Assembly (NCBI RefSeq): GCF_019703515.2
Contig: NC_059347.1
Span: forward strand, 19,180,001 to 19,244,000
Reading direction: 5' to 3'
From: Myxocyprinus asiaticus
Lineage: Eukaryota > Chordata > Actinopteri > Cypriniformes > Catostomidae
Length of the DNA: 64,000 bases
The notes under the pieces are model-generated. The model saw nothing but the letters and a program-made list of their open reading frames with translations. It did no database searches and was not told the origin of the DNA. The position numbers were made by a program, and so were the translations under genes. Every line of letters starts with the position of its first letter. The stretch's first letter is position 1. This document shows positions 23,040 through 34,352 of the stretch, piece after piece.

Positions 23040-23170
23040 GGAGGGAGCCACACATAGGCACTTGACATGAGACAGTAAACATCCACCCAGTACACCCTAG
23101 CAACCACCTAGCACAGCCTAGCAACCACATATCAATGCCCTGGCAACCACCCACAACACTATCATCATGG
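23040..23170. repeat. short CCTAGCAACCAC-type dispersed repeat
   Basis: Several near-copies of TAGCAACCAC / CTGGCAACCAC at about 23097-23152 in a degenerate tandem arrangement. It is similar to fish dispersed repeats of this type. No coding content. Confidence 0.4.
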
Positions 23171-23546
23171 CGGTGAGTTCTGCATGGGCAAGCACCACTC
23201 ATAATTTTTAAATCTTGTTACTCACAAACAAGATAGTTTAAGTAACCATAGTGTTCTCTTTTACATGAGCATTGGCTTTGTCTTCACTACAAGTACACAT
23301 TGATAATCTTTGTGGAATTTTCCATCACCTGCACACAGGGCTGGGTTGGATAGAAACTAACCATGTTATTGTGTAATAACGACTATAAAAAGAAACCCTC
23401 TCCAGGAACTGTCATAGGAATGCCAGGAATTGTCATATTTGCACTCCTTGTCCATTAAGACGTATACTATTCTTTGGCACTACAGGAACAAGTTGTCCAC
23501 ATAAAATGAAACGGCAAGAAAGCAATCGTTACAATTGTTGAAGCAT

Positions 23547-23549
<3 letters not shown>

Positions 23550-23595
<46 letters not shown>
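23550..23595. repeat. (AT)n microsatellite at the end of the Tc1 element
   Basis: 23 AT units directly abutting the left terminus of the Tc1-like element at 23596. TA is the Tc1 target, so the run may have grown from the target site. Confidence 0.85.
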
Positions 23596-23598
<3 letters not shown>

Positions 23599-24603
23599 AC
23601 AGTCAAAAGTTTGTAATAATGGAAAGCTCCTCAGATACTCAGGTGGCATTTCACCCCACGCTTCCTGTAGCAGTTGCCATAGATGTGGATGTCTTGTCGG
23701 GCACTTCTCATGTACCTTACAGTCTAGTTGATCCCACAAAAGCTCAATGGGGTTAAGATCCATAACACTCTTTTCCAATTATCTGTTGTCCAATGTTTGT
23801 GTTTCTTTGCCCACTCTAACCTTTTCTTTTTGTTTTTCTGTTTCAAAAGTGGCTTTTTCTTTGTAATTCTTCCCACTAAGGCCTGCACCCCTGAGTCTTC
23901 TCTTTATTGTTGTACATGAAACTGGTGTTGAGCGGGTAGAATTCAATGAAGCTGTCAGCTGAGGACATGTGAGGCGTCTATTTCTCAAACTAGAGACTCT
24001 GATGTACTTATCCTCTTGTTTAGTTGTACATCTGGGCCTTCCACATCTCTTTCTGTCCTTGTTAGAGCCAGTTGTCCTTTGTCTTTGAAGACTGTAGTGT
24101 ACACCTTTGTATGAAATCTTGTATGGCAATTTCAAGCATTGTATAGCCTTCATTCCTCAAAACAATGATTGACTGACGAGTTTCTAGAGAAAGCTGTTTC
24201 TTTTTTCCATTTTTGACCTAATATTGACCTTAAGACATGCCAGTCTGTTGCATACTGTGGCAACTCAAAAACAAACACATAGACAATGTTAAGCTTCATT
24301 TAACGAACCAAATAGCTTTCAGCTGTGATTGATATAATGGCAAGTGATTTTCTAGTACCAAATTAGCAATTTAGCAAGATACCTCAAGGATAAGGTGTTG
24401 GAGTGATGGCTGCTGTAAATAGGGCCTGTCTAGATTTGTTCAAAATGACTTTTTTCAAATAGTGATGGTGCTGTTTTTCACATTATTAATGTCCTGACTA
24501 TACATTGTGATCAGTTGAATGCCACATTGGTGAATAAAAGTACCAATTTCTTTCCATAAGAGCAAAATCTGTACATTATTCCAAACTTTTGGCTGCCAGT
24601 GTG
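23596..24603 (-). mobile_element. Tc1-like transposon lacking its catalytic core
   Basis: The ends are related inverted repeats: GACAGTCAAAAGTTTG on the left, and CTGGCAGCCAAAAGTTTGG on the complement of the right end. An (AT)n tract (23550-23595) abuts the left end and a (TG/TA) tract the right. On the minus strand the N-terminal DNA-binding part of the transposase is open at 23779-24153 (SLQRQRTTGSNKDRKRCGRP, EDKYIRVSSLRNRRLTCPQL). It then passes almost directly into the C-terminal end at 23600-23770 (DLNPIELLWDQLD). The middle part holding the two catalytic aspartates is missing. About 1.0 kb remains of the usual ~1.6 kb. Confidence 0.85.
23600..24153 (-). pseudogene. Tc1 transposase remnant (DNA-binding end joined to C-terminus)
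   Basis: Two minus-strand frames. The first (24153 to 23779) encodes the helix-turn-helix and linker region of a Tc1-family transposase. It runs through a low-complexity KEKATFETEKQKEKVRVGKE segment and then stops. The second (from about 23778) begins in the terminal DDE part, with the family's LNPIE glutamate preserved in DLNPIELLWDQLD, then LWQLLQEAWGEMPPEYL. A frameshift and a deletion of roughly 150 codons separate them. The second frame reads on into the (AT)n tract as an artefact. It cannot encode an active enzyme. Confidence 0.85.
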
Positions 24604-24741
24604 TGTGTGTATATATATATCAGTAGTAATGGGTTTATTAATGTACTGTAAGTACTTGTAACTTGGAACACAGAGAGTATATGCAGAACAACCTAGATGT
24701 CATATAATGCAGAATCAGTTGAAAGTTTAGATGCTTTAGTG

Positions 24742-24934
24742 CAGGGATGTCAAACTCGGTTCCTGGAGGGCCACAGTCCAGCAGAGTTTAGTTCCAACCC
24801 TAATTAAACTCACCTGAATCAGCTAATCAAGGTCTTCAGGAGTGCTTGAAGATTACAAGCAGGCATTTTGGAGCAGGGCTGGAACTAAACCCTGCAGGGC
24901 TGAGGCCCTCCAGGAACTGAGTTTGACACCCCTG
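24742..24934. mobile_element. 193-bp non-autonomous hAT element with 8-bp target duplication
   Basis: Terminal inverted repeats run CAGGGATGTCAAACTCGGTT on the left and end GAGTTTGACACCCCTG on the right. The 8-bp sequence CTTTAGTG flanks both sides exactly (24734-24741 and 24935-24942), the size typical of hAT transposition. The subterminal GGAGGGCC / GGCCCTCC pairs continue the inverted repeat. No coding capacity. The perfect target duplication implies a relatively recent insertion. Confidence 0.9.
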
Positions 24935-25095
24935 CTTTAGTGGGTCAGTGTTACTAAATCAGAACAGAGAGGTCATTGATGATACAAAATGTTTGCAGCT
25001 TTCTAATCTTTGATTATGCCAATCTCCTCCCTTATTTAAAAAATGCATGTACATGCATTGTGTACTGTATGTAATCGAGCAAGTGTGTGAACAAG

Positions 25096-25098
<3 letters not shown>

Positions 25099-25145
<47 letters not shown>
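25099..25145. repeat. (GT)n microsatellite
   Basis: Uninterrupted dinucleotide run of about 23 units. The frames reading VCVCVC / HTHTHT across it are artefacts. Neighbouring 24950-26900 holds no recognised gene; poly-A runs lie at 25518-25530 and 25608-25621, and a TTCATTCATTTGTTCGTTCA-like tetranucleotide stretch at about 25658-25695. Confidence 0.9.
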
Positions 25146-25146
<1 letters not shown>

Positions 25147-26920
25147 TTGGGGAAATTCCACCTGGTGTTTATTGTACCGAGCTTTCAAAAGATACCCATC
25201 ATAACAATGGTGAGGGATGCATGTACTGACATCTATTGTATCCAAAATAGGAATATGGGCATTTCACATTCATCCAAAGATCATGGTGCTCCCCCAGTGG
25301 AAGAAATCAGTTTGTACTGTAGTTAGGGAGACTTGGAAAAACCCTGCTCTCAGACCAATATAACATTTTGTAATGACTGAATGAAGCAATGCATCATCTT
25401 AATCTGAGCGGCATGAAGTGGTTGTCATTAGGATGATGTTGCATAAATAGCCAAAATGAATGGTACTTTGATTGTTGTAATCCTCATATTTGTTGGCAAA
25501 CGTGATCCATCTGAACTAAAAAAAAAAAAAATTCCAAGGAATTAACTGACATTGTTACATTACACCTATATTTACAGCTTAATAAAAGCAGTCCTTAAAA
25601 AGGACTTAAAAAAAAAAAAAAATCATGTTAATAATCCAACACACAGCAACTTCATTTGTTCATTCATTCATTTGTTCGTTCAGTCGTTCGTTCAATTTCA
25701 TTTTACATCACAAATTAAATAATAATCATCTGATAAAATCTGATAAAAGAGTCAGTCATCTGTTACTCAAGAACTGAAAGTATGAATTTGTGTGTGAACC
25801 CAAAACCAGAACTACAGTAAGTAAAACCAAAATAGAGCACACTTCATCCACAAACAGGAGCAGTTCTAGGGTCAGTGGATATACAGAGCTCAGCCCAGAC
25901 CCCTGTGGATAGATATGGGGCCATCCTTTGATGAAATATCGAATATTATTCAGCTTTTTTTCAATGTAACATCTGTGAGGTGTGATTTATAAAGTAAATC
26001 ATTAAATAATACTGAAACTAAAACGTTCCCGCTAACTTTTGTCTCAGCTCCAGATACGCTCAAAGATCAGAAGTTGCATGCTTTTAACACTATTTATGTC
26101 CCTTTCGACTTTCCGTAGTTCAATGACAGTTATTGATTTGTCGGTTGTTTTAAGTTAATTTAGAAGACAGCAGCCTGTAAATAGGCCAAAATAGGAGCTT
26201 ATGAGGAAAACAAATACTAGATTTGCTGAAACTTGCGAGGTTCATAGCACTGTGTCTTAATAAAAGACACAGCCACAATCAAGAGTGCTCTACTGAGTCG
26301 GTATATGGTATTATCGATACTGTGTAGAAAGACATTAATGTACATGTATATCAATAAACTCAATATATTGTTTGTTTTATTCTCATATCATTAAACAAGC
26401 CTACAGTTGACAGCAATCTGTTTTGCATCGAGTTCGTCAATGTGTCTAGTTCTCACATTTCTTGCATTCCATCTGTGCTATTTTTAACTGTCGCTTTATA
26501 TACTCTACAAGTGCGTGCCTCAGACGGACACATTTAGAGAAGAACTGGTATTCAACGTCATAAACACAGCATTTTTAGGATGCTGTGTCAAGTTAAATGT
26601 AGTGGAAACTTTGAAAATTGTGTCTCAAGATTCCTGTATTCTGTTGTGCTTCCTCAGTTCTCATTCTGTGGCTGCGCTGCTTGTGGGGTTTGTTGAGGCG
26701 CGTGGCCAATAATTGACAAGGCATGTAAAAACAGATGTACTTCAAGCTTGAATTGCTCGTATGGTAGAAAAATCTGTACTTTTATTATGGAATTTACATA
26801 CAAGTCAGGGGGCATGTTTAATTGCATTAATTTTTTTAAATGCGTTATTTTTTTATGTAATTAATTGAACTAAATTAACACATTAAATCGACAGTCCTAC
26901 AGTGTATATACAGGTATATA

Positions 26921-26957
26921 CACTCACCGGCCACTTAATTAGGTACACCTGTACATA
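26921..26957 (+). repeat. Tc1-like terminal inverted repeat remnant
   Basis: Reads CACTCACCGGCCACTTAATT followed by AGGTACACCTG, preceded by TA. This is one end of a common fish Tc1 family. No transposase or second end is seen nearby, so it is a solo end. Confidence 0.5.
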
Positions 26958-27159
26958 TGGAGTTAATGAACAGAGGTTCGGGAGGAGCATGTTAATTTTA
27001 ATCTGACAAATCACAGCCCACGAGCAGGAGTATATAAGCCGCTGCTTACCTGCTTCCTGTGACAACTCTCCTGACATGAGAGTCTTTCCCGCATTCGGCC
27101 CCACCCATTTCCCACGAACAGACCCAGGCAGACGGATCATCGGATGCAACATCCCTGCA

Positions 27160-27390
27160 AAGCATTCGGCTCCACCAGAACAACTCTTCCATCCAAACAG
27201 TCTCCTTATTCAACAGAAGCTGCCACAGCAGCTCTTTGTTTTTTAGAAGTGTTGACGGCTACCACGTTAATTGTTATATATATATATTTATATCTTTTTA
27301 CCCAGTCTGACTTTCTATGCTCCATTCGATGAAGCAGTTTATAGCACGAAGTTGCTGCCGCAAAATGGCTGCTCCTGCACTTTAAAAATG
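27160..27390. repeat. dispersed repeat shared with 34.1-34.35 kb
   Basis: Contains CTGCCACAGCAGCTC, then a T-rich run, GACGGCTACCACGTTAATT, and GAAGTTGCTGCCGC. A similar series in the same order occurs at about 34225-34345 (CTGCCAGAGCAGCTC, GACCGCCACTTTAATT, GAGGTTGCTGCCGT). A TATA-like GTATATAAGCCGCTGC at about 27029 lies just upstream. Family not recognised; it might be a retrotransposon terminal region. Confidence 0.4.
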
Positions 27391-27439
27391 TGAAACAGTC
27401 CTCTACGACTGCTCATATGTTCTCTTATCTAAACTTTCC

Positions 27440-28060
27440 ACCCGGAAAGCAGTGCCAGCTGCCCGGCGGGGTGGAGCTCGAGGTGCCACATCACGTCGTG
27501 GCCGTGCTGAGTCTAGGGACATCGAAGCACTTACCTGGCTCCTTATGACAACCCCAAGAACAGCCTGGGACGGGGGAGGAAGAGGCCTGTCCTCATGACC
27601 CGTGGAGACTGTCACATCAGGGGCGGCTGTGTGCCACAGCCGGGCACTCAGGGGCGGGAAGACTGCCGCTGGAGCGCCATTCCTGTAAGGATAAACCCGT
27701 GGATAGTAGTCGTGATGACGACCGTGCACACTGGGTATGTGACCCAGGGAAGGAGGAAACCGCTCTTTTGCTGAACTGTTGGGTACCGCAGCCATATAAA
27801 CATATTTTTTGCATAATCACGATACACTGGATGGGAGACCATCTCGACAGCACAACCTGAATGAGTGGTGCACGCCATCTCCTTTTATACCCGTATGTAC
27901 GGGGCGGAGAGTGGCATGCAAATTCCACTCGCCAATTTTCATTGGCCTTTTCTGAATAAAGCAAAGGTGATTAAGGCTCTCAAGAGCGAACCCCTAGTGT
28001 CACTACATCGACACAACATCTTGTTCCCTCCATCAGGGAACACAGGTTACATCAGTAACC
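27440..28060 (-). mobile_element. DIRS fragment (leader and terminal repeat, no gag)
   Basis: The left part aligns with 2036-2330 of the larger DIRS copy (for example CATCGAAGCACTTACCTGGC and GGGGGAGGAAGAGGCCTGTC). The right part aligns with its terminal repeat (TTTTATACCCGTATG, TGGCATGCAAATTCCACTC, GTGTCACTACATCGACAC). The intervening gag found in the first copy is absent. The outer end reads CCATCAGGGAACACAGG rather than the GACAGATAGGGAAC of the first copy. It is either a deletion derivative or a different subfamily. Confidence 0.7.
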
Positions 28061-28538
28061 AAGACATTTCTTTCTTCATCAAAACAGAATTTAAGACTTT
28101 TAGGATTTCATTTCAGGCCTCCATCTCTAAACAATGCAAGTGAATGTACTCCATTTTTTGACAGTCCAAAATGCATATTTAGGGTGCATCAAAATAATCA
28201 CGTCACGTGGAGGAGGCAGGAAGCGCGTCATTGTTGCAATAGAAACTTGCACAGAGCACAGACCAAGCACTGTTCACAAACCAAAACAGTCCAAAACAAT
28301 TTCAAAACAATATAAAATTAAATAAAAAATCATTTCCAAATAATAACAGCTTCAATGCAGTTAGCTACTTTTTGTTAGTGGCTTTCAGTGTAGCTACCTA
28401 CTTTTTCAAAAGAGTAGCTTATACTTTAGCTTTAAATTATGAGTAACTTTTTCAAAGTTTCAAAGTAGTTTCCTCTGCATTGCTACCATCATTATCAGGC
28501 ATTAGAGATTTTGGTTATCTTAATAAAAACAAATGAAC

Positions 28539-29273
28539 TAGGGATGGGACAATACATTGAATTTCAAAATATCGCACACCAAAATAATGAATTTTGCACC
28601 TCCAGACCTGCTCATTTTAGAAATGTAATTACTGGAGTACCTGTAAAAGTTATTGAAAATCACTTAAAGTGCTCTAAATCAAAGTAACTTTACACACTAT
28701 TTTTGAAATTAAATAAACTATGGACACCATCAAAGATAAGATACACGCATTCCACTTGCATTGAATAATGCGTTTTTAAAATGCATTCTCTTTCTTACAG
28801 TTGTTGATCAAAAAGTAAAAAGAAACATTCATTTTAATCATACACAGGTATGATTAATGTCCCTGAGCTATGCTAGGGAAAGAAACACCTGTCCTTTGCA
28901 TGTTATAGAAAAGTTTTGATCGAACCTGTCATATTTTTTCAGGATATGTCCTGTTCAGTTGCTTGTCCTGTGCCTGATCAGCCTGAATGTAGCCAACTAT
29001 TTTTGAAGGTTCTTTTGTTTGTGATCTTTTCTTGTAGAAAATGGTAAATTAAAAACCCTTTGAGCATTTATTTTGTATACTGGAGAACTTTATTCTGATG
29101 AGAAATTATAAATGTGCATTTTGCTCAAGCATTTTTCTAAAACAAATAAACAAAATTTTCTGTCATTCTTTGTCATTTAAGTGGTGTTATATTGAATCAA
29201 GATTATATTGAATCGTGAACCTCATATCATACATTGAACCGAATAGTGAGATAACCATATTGTCCCAATCCTA
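28539..29273. mobile_element. hAT-like non-autonomous element
   Basis: Inverted ends TAGGGATGGGACAATA (left) and TATTGTCCCAATCCTA (right) bound 735 bp of AT-rich DNA with no recognisable coding sequence. The 8-bp flanks AAATGAAC (28531-28538) and CAATGCAC (29274-29281) match at 6 of 8 positions, compatible with an aged hAT target duplication. The stretch 28340-28500 to its left has degenerate TAGCTAC/TAGCTTA repeats and no gene. Confidence 0.65.
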
Positions 29274-30815
29274 CAATGCACATTTTCCATATCTGCAGCT
29301 TTTCCCTACATATATAGGCTTACCTAAATTGTGTGTGCGCACAACCAGTGGAATCTTCAGGTGATTGGATTGAAAAGCCTCATCATGTGGATAGATGAAT
29401 ATTTCAGTTCTTTATATAAGACTCTTCCTCCGAGGGCATTAGATGTCCCCACTTCAGAGACCTGTGTCATTTGCTCTGAAAGATGTTAGCCAGGGAACGC
29501 GTGAGTCAGGATGTGTTCCTCTGTGTGACAGTTATACTGCTTAGGTATAACGTGGTGGGAACATCCAGAGCCCAACTCCCTCATGTCACCCTGCAGTACA
29601 GGTGACAGGTTATCCTTCAGTACAAAACACATCCCTGTGATATATAGTGCCTATCCATCATGTAGAATAAGAGAAAGGTAATGTTTTACCTTAACCATTT
29701 GGACTGAGAATTTTTTTTTTTTTTCTTGCAATTTTCAAACATTTCCCTTTATTAAACTGTCCTACTTCAACATTTCTTGCTATTTTTATATGTTTTATAT
29801 TATTAGGTTTTAATTCATAATTTGGTGATTGTCAATCACAAGTCTGTTCTGATAGGGTCACAGACTGCAGGAAAAAAACAACGCTAAATAATACATTCTT
29901 TATGAAAATGTCTGTTCCTACAGTTTTCATACTGCATATTTGTTAGTTCCACATTTGCCATGGTTATAATGTATGATGCAGGAAAGTACAGGTGTGCATT
30001 TGTGCTTTGTGCAAAGGTTATATATCTTCCATGTTTACTGCAAGTGGTACCCTGGGGCCATGAAGCTCGTTGAACAAACTCATGGTTCCAGAATTGTTTT
30101 AAATTGGCAGAATTATCAAGATTAATTGGTACCATGATGCTGCTCATCAACTTTCTCTGTCAACTCAGGCTTTGGTCCTGAATTTAAGATAAGTTCACGC
30201 ACTCGTGAACATCAAAGTGATGTTTGCAGCAAACAGCCAATCGTGTGAAACATGGATAGAAAGAGTGTGATTCAAATTCACTTCTTACGAGAGAGTCGGT
30301 ATGATTTACCTCTGTGCTGAAGGGCCGATCATTATGAAAATACAAAGAATTTAAATACATTTAAACAGCACAACAAGAGATTGTTATAAAAAAATATGAA
30401 AAAATAAAACTAATTTACACTGCAAAAGAGACTGCTATTAAATCATGAAGGACTGAAACATGACGATTTATACAGCACAAGGGATCACTGTACAATTATG
30501 AAGAAAATAAAGACATTTACACAGCAATAAGAAACACCACTGCTGCTGTGAGAGCTAAAGATGAGTGCTGGAAAAAAATTCTGAATGTGATAAAAAATAA
30601 AAAACAGCTGCTATATCGATGCGCAAGTGAATTCATATAGGTCCACAAGAAGAACACACAGGCTTATTAATTTTAAAAGTTTAAAAACTTGATTTTGAAT
30701 TGAGAGCTTAATATTATTTAATTCTATTACAAATATAGGCTATTGAATAATTAAAAAGTAAGCAATTGTAAAACTGTATGCAATAATTAGTATGCAATCC
30801 TAAGACTGTTTGTCT

Positions 30816-30875
30816 TATATATATATATATTTATATATAAATATTTATATAAATAAATATATATATATATATTTA
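30816..30875. repeat. AT-rich simple repeat
   Basis: Interrupted AT/TTA/AAAT run just upstream of the DANA-like SINE. The preceding 29274-30815 contains no recognised gene. Confidence 0.7.
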
Positions 30876-30927
30876 TTTTGGACATATTTTGTTTACCACT
30901 TATATTGATGCTCATATGAGGATATGA

Positions 30928-31110
30928 GGGGAGGCACAGTGGCTCAGTGGTTAGCACTGTCTCCTCACAGCAAGAAGGTCAAAAACATGCAGGTTAAGTG
31001 AATTGGAGACTCTAAAATTGCCCCATAGGTGTGAGTGAGAGTCCCCCAGCCACTGGGGGTTGCATCAGTAAAGGCATCTGGCATAAAACTGTGCCAGGTC
31101 AAATATGAAA
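30928..31110 (+). mobile_element. DANA-like tRNA SINE, internally deleted
   Basis: Begins GGCACAGTGGCTCAGTGGTT with an A-box-like core, then CACTGTCTCCTCACAGCAAG and AAGGTC. It then jumps to AACATGCAGGTTAAGTGAAT and GGAGACTCTAAAATTGCCCC. In the usual element the B-box and the TTGCATGTTCTCC part lie between these. That middle portion is missing here, so the copy lacks a complete internal promoter. Related SINEs are characteristic of cyprinids. Confidence 0.7.
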
Positions 31111-32944
31111 CAAAGGAGTTTATGAGGCATTCATCCCTTTTTATAGCCATCTTGTAGAGTGATTAAACTTTTAATATTTTTAAATCGATCATTATTGGCA
31201 TCATTATATAAATCCATCTTACTAGCTCTTTGAAAGCCGAATATTATATTATGATTATATTTTCATATATATTTTATGGCTAGAGTAGGTCAATGAAAAA
31301 CAATGACAGTGTATTTAAACAAAATATAAGACTTCATCTGCCAAAAAATAATATTTAGATTCTCAAATAAATAATTTATCATGAAGAGTCAATTTTGTGG
31401 ATTTCTACAATTTACCCTGTAAAGTGCGCTTTAAGAGACACAGGGGTAGCGATTTTATTTCGTAAGATGTGTCACTTTACTCACAGCTGATTGGTTCAGC
31501 AATTAAAAAAATGCAACTTTGTCTTCATTGTTTTCATATGGCTATAACCTTTGTATACTTGCCTCCTTGCACTTATTATGACTGAAGATCCCTTTAAAGT
31601 ATATTACTATGATGCATTAGCCTGTCAAAAAGGTTGACATCTTGCCACCACTAGCAGTGGTCAACACCTCTCATTGATCAATCAGGCAGTCTTTTCATCT
31701 GACTCCTGGATTGACAGAACATCAGAGAATGATCAAAACAATATGGACAAAGAAGAAGCCCCCCTTCAAGAAAGAAGTGCATACTTGTAAGAACTGGGTC
31801 AAAGAAAAGGAAATGCTTCTCAGTGGTCATATGGCAACACATGTAACCAGCATTGTGTTTTACTTGGCAATGATTAATTTTAGGATTTTGAAACAGAAAG
31901 GTCTCATATTAGTACAAAAGAACAGCTTCTTACTATAGCTTAATGTACATATGGATGATAGAATCCATGTGCACAATTTTAGGCTACCTAGAAGCTGTCG
32001 GATTATGCAGTAAACTACATACTGGAAGCAACATGGTGAAAAAACCAATGTGTCTGCTCCATACCCGTTTTGCAGTTAGTGCTTCATCAGTATCAGGGCC
32101 GTAACCACCAAAACAATTAAGGGGGATGCATCCTCACAAATATTCAATTCAATGGTCGACCAATATGGGTTTTCCAGTGGCCAATTCTTAAACTATTACA
32201 TTTAGTCCCCCCCTAATATTGAATATGTTATTTCTATCTTGATAAGTACAAAATGTTACATAAACAATGTCTCTTCTACCCTAGACTGAAGTCTGCATGT
32301 CCCATTATAAAAATTTTTGTTGAATTTAATTGAAAACGATGCAAGTAGCACTGCAAAATTTTGAACAGTCCCAAAGTCATAGATGGGTGCTGCCGACGCA
32401 TGGTGGTATGCGTACATTCATAAAAAACAATCATTTCAAATTTTAAGAAGTTCACAGTAGACCTTATAATAATGTGAACGAAATAATGTGAAGCGCTTCA
32501 TAACAAAGCATCACCAATAAAATGCACAGACAAATGGAACTTTAGCGACTGAAATGGAGCTTAAGTGTAGTTCAGGCAGATCACGGGGTGCCAGCTGGAT
32601 CATTAGCAGATGCTTAGCTGATCTATGAACTCCAGCTCCTACCAATTAGGCAGTACATATAAGTTGTGTTCAACTTGAACTGCATCTCGATTTGAGATCG
32701 GCGAGATCTGCCAGTTGCAGCCGGGGAGGAGTTAAAAAGAGAGCCGGACACTTTGCTTTTTTTTTTTTTATTACAGACGAAGTGGAATTCAGATAGACAG
32801 ATGTTTGAATTTTACATAAAATAACCAGAAACATTGTTCGTTTGAAAAGTTTGTGCTGCTTAATACAGTGCCTGTAGTGTGTACAAGAAGAAAGTCCAAT
32901 AATAGCTTGTATTATTTTAATACCAATAAAGGAGACAGTATTTT

Positions 32945-33716
32945 TATCCATCCATCCATCCATCCGTCTTCGACCGCTTATCCGGGACCGGGTCATGGTG
33001 GCTGCAGACTAAACAAAGTAGCCCATATGTCCTTTTCCCCGGCCACATCCTCCAGCTCATCTTGGGGGATCCCGAGGCATTCCCAGGCCAGCCAAGAGAT
33101 ATAATCCCTCCAGCGTATTCTGGGTCTTCCCCTGGGCCTCCTCCCAGTTGGACATGCCCGAAACACCTCCGCAGGAAGGCGTCCAGGAGGCATCCTAATC
33201 AGACGCTCGAACCACCTCAACTGGCTCCTTTCAATGCGGAGGAGCCACGGTTCTACTCTAAGCCCCTCTTGAATGTCATAGCTTCGCACCGTATCCCTTA
33301 GGGTGAGCCCTGAAACCCTACGAAGAAAGCTCATTATGGCTGTTTGTATTTGCGATCTTATCCTTTTGGTCACTACCCAAAGGTCATGACCATAGGTGAG
33401 GGTTGGAATGTACACCGACTGGTAAATTGAGAGCTTTGCCTTCAGGCTCAACTCCTTCTTCACCACCATGGTCCAGTACAGCGACCGCATTACTACAGAC
33501 GCTGCACCGATCCACCTGTCGATCTCACGCTCCAACTTTCCCTCACTCGTGAACAAGATCCTGAGATACTTGAACTCCTCCACTTGGGGTAGCTGCTCTC
33601 TCCCTACATGAAGAGAGCAATCCACCCTTTTCCGGCAGAGCGATTTAAGAGCAGCCATTTGGCGCAGCCTCTGCAGTTGCTCCAGAGGAGCTGCACAAGC
33701 TCTGAATGATGACACA
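32945..33716 (-). mobile_element. 5'-truncated non-LTR retrotransposon (LINE) with (ATGG)n tail
   Basis: A minus-strand open frame of 240 codons (32993-33715) encodes the end of a LINE reverse transcriptase and its C-terminal region. It shows VEEFKYLRILFTSEGKLERE, LSIYQSVYIPTLTYGHDLWV, MSFLRRVSGLTLRDTVRS, then ERSQLRWFERLIRMPPGRLP and GRRPRGRPRIRWRDYISWLA. The catalytic palm (YADD-type) would lie upstream and is missing. The 3' end is CCGGATAAGCGGTCGAAGAC followed by ATGG repeats (CCAT repeats on the plus strand at 32948-32965). The frame is open to its stop, so this copy is relatively young. The exact clade was not established. Confidence 0.85.
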
Positions 33717-33789
33717 GCTCATTCACGATTGGCCAGACTCAAAACATGACAACGTTTTCACGTGTTTCATGGGCTGCGTTCGCAATTGC

Positions 33790-33862
33790 ATACTTCACAT
33801 ACTACTCTTACTACTTCTGCTATGCCAGTCTATGGCAGAAATAAGAGTAGTATATTAGTGTG
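33790..33862. repeat. short imperfect palindrome
   Basis: CATACTACTCTTACTACTTC pairs with GAAATAAGAGTAGTATA across a centre near 33828 (GCCAGTCTATGGC). Resembles a small MITE. No other copy found by eye in the window. Confidence 0.35.
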
Positions 33863-34352
33863 TCATTAGTATGCCCATCGGGTAGCAGGTGAAGGAGGGT
33901 GCCTGTGCGGATTGGACCTTGGTTGGTCAGTATTTTAATAATTTTGTTTTTATGAATAAAAATGATATTACTATGACAAACATAATGTTGCATGATATAA
34001 ACATGACAAACCGTTATAAAATCACAGTCGGTCTGCGCAGCACTGCATGAAGTCGAACACACCTATAAACTCACCATTCAGAACACAAACCTGCTCTAGT
34101 CTGTCACACAGATGCTCGTTCGTGATGATTCTTCCAACACGCAGCAGTCCGCATGGCCCTCTGTTCAGATGAAAGCTTATATCAATCTAATTCCTCCATC
34201 GCTGCTATTGTGGTTTATCAAAATCTGCTGCCAGAGCAGCTCATTATTTCTTAATATTTTGTGGTTATAGTGACCGCCACTTTAATTACAAACATTACAA
34301 ACACCTTTAGCATGAGGTTGCTGCCGTAGCAGCACCTGCTCTTGCAAACTTA

